Origin: Uloborus plumipes
Taxonomy: Eukaryota; Arthropoda; Arachnida; Araneae; Uloboridae
Assembly: GCA_038373865.1 (NCBI GenBank)
Contig: JAXGGA010002356.1
Coordinates: 1 to 64,000, forward strand
Length of the DNA stretch: 64,000 nucleotides
Reading direction: 5' to 3'
Below, piece by piece: positions 58,573 through 64,000 of this stretch. Under the pieces are notes generated by a model that worked only from the letters and a program-made list of their open reading frames with translations, was not told the origin of the DNA and searched no databases. Every line of letters begins with the position of its first letter. Position 1 is the first letter of the stretch. The translations under genes were made by a program, and so were the position numbers.

Positions 58573-58646
58573 TGTATCAAAATGTCAAATTTCGAAAATC
58601 GAAAGTTTTCCCGTATCCAATCCTGTCCTATGTCATTTAAAATGTA
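58573..58646. repeat. 71-bp direct repeat, right copy
   Basis: It runs from TGTATCAAAATGTCAAATTT through GAAAGTTTTCCCGTATCCAA and CCTGTCCTATGTCATT to TGTA. Partner of 58051-58125. Confidence 0.88.
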
Positions 58647-59698
58647 GAAGAAAGCAACAAAAGAACTGAAATGAAAAATTATCCTCCTCCTTTAGATGGA
58701 TATTACTTGCACAAAGCTGCCACATTTCATATGATTTACATTACAGCCTAATTTATAACCACATCAATTACCCAATGCCTTACTGCCTATGAAAAAAAAA
58801 GTGAGAAATTGGGGCATGAGAACGTTAAAAAATACTTTTACCTACTAAGGGGGAGTAGCGCCATAATTAACTCGCCTTCCATAAAGGAAAGTGAGTGAAT
58901 AGGGGTCGTCCACTGCGAAGCATAATAAGAGGAATACACCACTGCCGAACAAGTCAAAGGGAAAACGGAGGGTGAAATGGAAACTAATTAATTGCCAGCC
59001 TCGGGAAAGTGCTTTAAGCGTGAAAAGAAAAATGAAAATATCGAAGCCGAAATCGAAGCGACCTTTCGAAGAGGATGCCCCGGGCCGGTCTAAAACTTGA
59101 ATGGTTTTTATCGTGGTCTGGAATATTAATATCTTTTTTCACAGCAAAAATTATAATTTTGTGATATAGTTTTTGCCTGAAGGCGAAATACAGGGTGGCC
59201 CGTTAATTTATTTGTGTGTTGTTTTCGCAGAAGGATGTACGTACATAGATTAGAAATATTTTTATGGCGCATCAAAGAAGTGTTCTTCGCTTGAAATTTG
59301 CCAAATTGTCTCCCGAGATACCTCCTTACGCTGGCAAACCGAGATTTTTAAAGGATTTAAATGCACTTTTAACTTGAATTGTTGGAGTGATCCTTTGGTC
59401 GAATAATTTTAATTCAAAACTGAATTATATTTTTTACATTACGACTGAATTGATCATATCACAAATTTACATTACATATCTTTTAGTATTCACTTTACGA
59501 AAAACAAAAATCAAAACGATTTACTAGTAGGTAGTTTCCAATCACCAATAATTCCAATAATGCACCTTCAATTTTTCACTTTTGCTCAAAACTTTCAAAT
59601 ATTGACTGACGCTAACTTAAAAGAGTACATTCATTGTATCTACCACTATTGATTCCTCCGTTCGGGGGGGGGTAGTTCGCACATCAACGTTTACTGAT
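58647..59698. other. Unassigned region with a transposon-terminus-like word
   Basis: A GC-richer part at about 58850-59100 (GGGGGAGTAGCGCCATAATT, GCCCCGGGCCGGTC) has no recognisable frame. At about 59190 ACAGGGTGGCCCGTTAATTT resembles a terminal sequence of mariner-type elements, but no complementary right end was seen. Confidence 0.35.
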
Positions 59699-59896
59699 TC
59701 AACTCTTGAGAATCGTCCAAAGGTGAAGATTCAAGGTTTTTCCCAAGCTACTTCTCCACCGCTCTTGAAAACTGACTCGGTGTGTTGTCTTATTGCTTCG
59801 CATCTCAGGGGCGTCGGTGACATCCGTACTCTTTAATTGTTCGTCGTGTTTGTCATCTTTGCATTCGCGTACACGGAAGTTCCGCGCTCTGGCCAT
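59699..59896 (-). CDS. Small unassigned frame, 65 residues
   Basis: ATG at 59894-59896 to a stop at 59699-59701 on the minus strand. The product is hydrophilic and basic (MARARNFRVRECKDDKHDEQ at the start) with no low-complexity tract. The DNA here is clearly richer in G+C than its surroundings, which makes it the least random-looking frame in the window. No signal peptide, membrane segment or known domain is visible, and no splice partners were identified. It could be a first exon of an unrecognised gene or chance. Confidence 0.15.
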   Translation of the reverse strand: MARARNFRVRECKDDKHDEQLKSTDVTDAPEMRSNKTTHRVSFQERWRSSLGKTLNLHLWTILKS

Positions 59897-60722
59897 GAAA
59901 ATCTCAACCCATTAACACCCAACGGCGGAATGAGGTCTTGTGTGCTTTTCTCGTCATTCTTTCGGATGTAAAGCAAACAAAAGGAGTTGGTTCGCTTCCT
60001 CGTTCAATCTAAGATGTGGTCGTTTCGGTTTGGACTATTCTTAAGAAGTATCGAAGGACGTGCTCAAGATGTTAGGAATTTTCATCTCATTTGACTGATT
60101 ACCAAGTGAATTTCCTTTTGTGTATGTTTTAAGATGGCTCCCTTTGTTCTGGTTTGGCCTTCAATCTGATACACTTAATCCATAAATATTCATAACCTTT
60201 TCTATCTTAGGGCCATTTACTTCATGCATATCATGGCAGAGCCCAAAAACTTGCAATGTGGGGGAAAAAAAGAATGAAGCGAATATCAAAATCAACAACA
60301 GGCATCACAAGTAGGATGAATTTGTTAAAATAATTGCTTGGTTACCTTCACTAAAACAAGATTTATTGTTACAAGGGTTATTCTTCAAAAGGTGTAACAC
60401 TTTCCCGTGACATGCATGTTACAATAAACATTTTGAGAAATAATTCATTTAACAATATTTTCAAATTTCTACAAAAAAATTTCACTTTAAATCTGTCAAT
60501 ATTTTTCATTTTTTTTTCCTAATTTTGATGTACTCTTTGTTCACAGCATGTGAACTCGCACCTCCGTTACACATCACATACCTGATGTGGCTCTTAACGC
60601 TGCTTAATAACGTGGTTGATTAAAAAAAGTATATTTATGTATTTATTATTTTTTCCCAAGTGTCTCAAATACTAAGTGCTTTAAGGTTTATAACGTTTTT
60701 CATGCTGTGCAATATAAGAAAA
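59897..60722. other. Unassigned spacer
   Basis: No feature recognised. CAACCCATTAACACCC at about 59907 resembles the family 1 TTAA terminus but lacks a partner. Confidence 0.35.
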
Positions 60723-61030
60723 CATTGACAGAGGCATTTGCAGTGACTTACGAAAAATTCGCAGCCGCATTTGCGCAACATCGCGAACCATTAACAGACG
60801 CATTTGTGCAATATCCCGAACCATTGACAGACGCATTTGTGCAACATTACGAGCATTGACAAACGCATTAGTGCAACATTACGAGCATTGTCAAACGCAA
60901 TTGTGCAACATCATGAACCACTGCAGACTCATTTTGTACAACATTACGAGCATTGACAAACATATTTGTGCAACACCACTAACCGTTGGCAGACGTATTT
61001 GTGCAACATTGCAGACCATTGGCAGTGTGT
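60723..61030 (+). repeat. 33-bp minisatellite, about 8-9 copies
   Basis: Units of 32-33 bases follow the pattern GCATTTGTGCAACATTACGA plus ACCATTGACAGAC. Eight clear units can be read between about 60766 and 61027, with a poorer one before them. The frame at 60856-61077 runs through the array, but unit lengths are not all multiples of three and stops interrupt the other units, so a protein repeat is unlikely. Confidence 0.88.
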
Positions 61031-61074
61031 ACTATACAACGTGTGGAATAAACTGGATTATAGCTATGCAGGCC

Positions 61075-61365
61075 TAACTAAAATTTTTGGGAGGGGGAAA
61101 ATTAGCAATTAGCCGAATGAAGTTCCAATGTTCCTAAATGATAAAAGACAAGCATGCACACATGTTATACACTCATAACATTTAGTGAGAAAAAGCAACA
61201 GGCGTCTTTTAAAAAACAATTCTAAAAACTAAAAAGAACAAATAATCTCAATGTTGCAATTTATTGTCTTCAAATTGCGGAATCGTCAGAAAATGTGCGG
61301 AATACGAGAATTATTGGGAGGTCAAAGTGACCTCCCGTGACCTTCCATCGGGGCGTTCCTGTAGC
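61075..61365. repeat. 300-bp dispersed repeat with GGTCAAAGTGACC palindrome, copy 2
   Basis: Colinear with 52608-52915 from CTAAAATTTTTGGGAGGGGG to GGGAGGTCAAAGTGACCTCC and CCATCGGGG, including AAAAAACAATTCTAAAAACT and GTTGCAATTTATTGTCTTCA. Identity is high by eye (about nine in ten bases) with several small indels. Confidence 0.85.
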
Positions 61366-63224
61366 TATGGGGTTTGCCGTGTCGCAAAAGACAAAAAAAA
61401 CATCTTGGAATTTCATGTATCTATTATTTTGATATGAGTAATAGTTTCAAAGGAAATTACATTTTTATAATCCGATAATTTTGTGAGCTAACCCAGTACA
61501 ATCCTTAAATTTCAGCGATGTAAAACGGTTTTCCAAACTATCAGCCAAGAACGCCCAGTAAACAGCACCATCTTCAAAAAGGAATATTTCGTGACAAATA
61601 GTTCTCGTCGGTTATAACAACGACCTTACTTACACACTTTCTTGATTTTGTTTTCGCCCAAAAAAGCACTTCTTGTTTCAGAAACTTATAAAAATAATTG
61701 GATGCGCATATATAACGTAAATTATTCTCTGCGGAGAGAATAAATGATATGCAAATTGTTCAAAAGTACAAAGGGACAAAAATAGGTGTCTTCTAATAGC
61801 TTCTATCTAAAAGAAAGTACTACTTAGGGTTTTAAGCTCAAATTAGGATCATGAACTTTAGTCTGATGGTTAGGAAGAAATGTTTATAAAATATTGTAAT
61901 GAGCAGCATAACTCTAAAACTGAATAATACTTTTCAAAAACCCAACTATGTGGGCTTAGCTGGTTTCTGTCAGGTAATTATTTCTTGAGGTTAAAAATAC
62001 GTATACTTTATTCACAGACTGTTAAAAATAAAGAGGAGCAGCAAATGTAACTTAGCAGCTATTAAATAAAAAAAATAATAAAAATATTTCATAGCGAAAA
62101 AATAAATAAATAAAAGCAAAACACATGAAGTGTTTCAAAAATATAGAATTTTAGAACAGAGAGTGAATATTTTAATAAAACTCAGCAAAGCAACGGTCGG
62201 AAAAGGAGAAGAAGAAATAGAAGCATAAAAGAAGAAAAAGAAAATAGAACTTTTGTTTTTCAAGTTGAAATTTGCAGTTAGTTTAGACCGCCCAGTAAAT
62301 GAGCACTTTTTTGAAGAAAAAAAAGTTTTAAAAGCATATTTCTTAGATGAACTGGCAGTAGAAATTTCCATCTACATTTTTGAAAAGAAAACGACTGAAA
62401 AAAGCTCAGTTTTTCTTCTGTCTGGGGTGTTCATTCAATAGTTAGGGACACTTTTTCTTCTTTTCAACCCCCCCCCCCCAAAAAAAAACCCCCTGATGCG
62501 GAATCATAAAAATTCTCTCATTTTTTAAAATAATTACACTTGAACCTGGCAACAAGTATTTATAAGTTTTTACTAAGCTGTGTTAATTACGCGCAGTTGC
62601 CATGGTTACTATTTTCAGTTTCTTTCCTGTTCCAAAAATGAGAATTGCAATGAAATGTATCCAGCGTTCCTGTACTTATACCAAATAAATGTTTGTGGTG
62701 TTGGAACCGCATCTCATTTATTACTAATAAACACTACAACACACATCATCTAAAATGTTGTTAGTCATGTTGCAAATACCACAATTTTTAACGATACTAC
62801 AAATTTTTGAAAATGAGATTTCGCTTAAATGTTCATTTACTGGTATGCATATCATAACAAGAAATATCTTAACATTAATACGAAATCCCTCATTTAGAAT
62901 CCACAAAATCATGTATATTCAAAATAATTTAATCATAGTTTTCAAAAACTAAAAAATACGCTTTTATGGATTGTGAAAATGATGACTGTAGAGTCCGTAA
63001 CAAAATTGGAATAAAAGTTTAGTTTTTAAAGAAAATTCAATGTAGAGTCCGCAACAGTGAAAATTGCATTTTCAATGTTCTGAGTGCAATTACAAACATA
63101 ATATAAAGTGAACTATGAAAACAATATGATCTTCATATACTTTAGAATGTACTTTTTAATATGTATAAAATTTTAAGCTTTTAAAAAGTTTTGTTATTCA
63201 CACTCCTATGTCACAAATACCGTG
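61366..63224. other. Unassigned region
   Basis: AT-rich, no gene recognised. TGTAGAGTCCGTAACA at 62987-63002 and TGTAGAGTCCGCAACA at about 63041-63056 form a close direct pair of unknown meaning. A C run followed by an A run lies at 62467-62488. Confidence 0.4.
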
Positions 63225-63350
63225 AAATGCCCCATTAAATATATTGCTTTTATATTTGCAAAGAACGTAAATTTTATCTTTTATTCAGAGTTACATACAT
63301 ACATGCAAACAAACAAACCCACATGTGAAACTAATAAAAGCGTGTTAAAA
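63225..63350 (-). repeat. Dispersed repeat, inverted partner of 2818-2950
   Basis: The reverse complement starts CGCTTTTATTAGTTTCACAT and continues GTGGGTTTGTTTGTTTGC, (TATG)n, and AACTCTGAATA, matching 2818-2880. Similarity continues more weakly through a CAAATATAAA block. Confidence 0.65.
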
Positions 63351-64000
63351 ATCGGTCTGTATGCCTCGATTTGCAACGAGGGTATTTCCGAGTACTTTCA
63401 CAAAATTTTCCTATAAGAAGCGCTCTAGACGTCTCACCCGGTCATAACTGCAAACTGAAAGAATTGGATGATCCCGGAAACCGAAGGAAATAATTTAGCT
63501 GTCATTTGCCTTTCACGAAGAGGAAACACGCATAGTTTGACTTACTGCATGACTCCCAAGTGGCCTTTTGTAAGCAGTGGTCCAGTTATGTCCGAAAGCA
63601 AGGCGTTCTAAGTGCTTCTTAAACCCCTTCGAATGGGAAGACGTTCGATCTGTGAGTTTTCGTTCGATCGTAAGGCAATGTTTGGACTTCATTGCAGTTG
63701 GGACTTGTTGCATGTTTAATTGCTCTTTGCTAATTGATTGTACTTTTTAAAATGTGTGATGGGCCATTCAGCAGAAAATGGTCATTTGTTTCTGCACGGG
63801 GCGTTCATATGTTTCATAAAAACAATAATTTAAAAAGGAATCAAGCAAACTTTTTTGCTCAGTGTTGCGATTTCTTTTCAAAATCATATTTAAAAAAAAC
63901 AATTTTGAAGAAAATATAACGGTATCCCCTAAAAGAAGAGAGAGGAAATTTTATTTTGCAATGATTTCATGTATGAGTAGGCTGTGACTAATGCGTAATT
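63351..64000. other. Unassigned region to window end
   Basis: No feature recognised. Short frames at 63513-63713 (reverse) and 63734-63919 (forward) have no recognisable domains. Confidence 0.4.

Noticed and set aside
59188..59230. Mariner element beginning at ACAGGGTGGCCCG
   Set aside because: Only one end-like word was found. There is no complementary end, TA pair or transposase within reach.

Overview
The window looks like non-coding nuclear DNA from an animal, most likely an arthropod and possibly a spider or other chelicerate. It is AT-rich (roughly two thirds A+T by eye), has no long open reading frame, no operon-like gene packing, no rRNA and no intact tRNA, and is filled with short non-autonomous transposable elements nested in one another. 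The arthropod guess rests on repeat style (GIY-YIG-bearing Penelope-like remnant, tRNA-derived SINEs, the AACCGACTTC repeat, many TTAA-flanked MITEs) and is inference. No host gene could be identified. The window is probably intergenic or lies inside a long intron.

Layout. 0-3.6 kb: GGCAGG-ended MITE copies, a TACAG-rich MITE and a TTAA-flanked MITE. 3.6-7.3 kb: mostly featureless, with a 76-bp minisatellite. 7.3-11.2 kb: a 1.13-kb element carrying GGTTGTGAC motifs, a pogo/Tigger-like MITE, a 1.1-kb foldback element, and a complete tRNA-derived SINE with a perfect 16-bp target-site duplication. 11.9-14.4 kb: two TTAA elements and another TACAG element. 15.8-20.6 kb: an inverted GGCAGG dimer, a TTAA MITE, the 3' end of a Penelope-like retroelement with a hammerhead-ribozyme-like fold, and directly after it a 2.6-kb foldback element. 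21-25.3 kb: a TACAG element split by two nested MITEs, a TTAA element and a hAT MITE. 26-31 kb: a GGGGCAAAG element split by an 875-bp TTAA element, then another TTAA element. 33.6-35.5 kb: a hAT-like end, a TA-flanked palindromic MITE, a PIF/Harbinger-like element and a second palindromic MITE. 35.5-41 kb: AT-rich DNA without recognised features. 41-49.3 kb: a reverse copy of the GGGGCAAAG element, a minisatellite-bearing TACAG element interrupted by tRNA-like repeats and a young inverted repeat, a 660-bp palindrome, and another TACAG element. 50.5-55 kb: a GGCAGG MITE, four direct copies of a 15-mer, and a 1.5-kb hAT element. 57.8-61.4 kb: a diverged repeat, a TACAG element between 71-bp direct repeats, a 33-bp minisatellite and a further repeat copy. 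The last 2.5 kb is mostly featureless.

The only protein homology I would defend is the Penelope-like C-terminal fragment at 17.6-17.8 kb, with a weak second candidate (Myb-like peptide) inside the Harbinger-like element. The most interesting signals are the hammerhead-like motif, the set of four long palindromes able to give double-stranded RNA, the density of unrelated TTAA-flanked families, and the insertion stratigraphy that lets elements be ordered in time. All calls were made by reading the sequence. No alignment, fold or database search was run.
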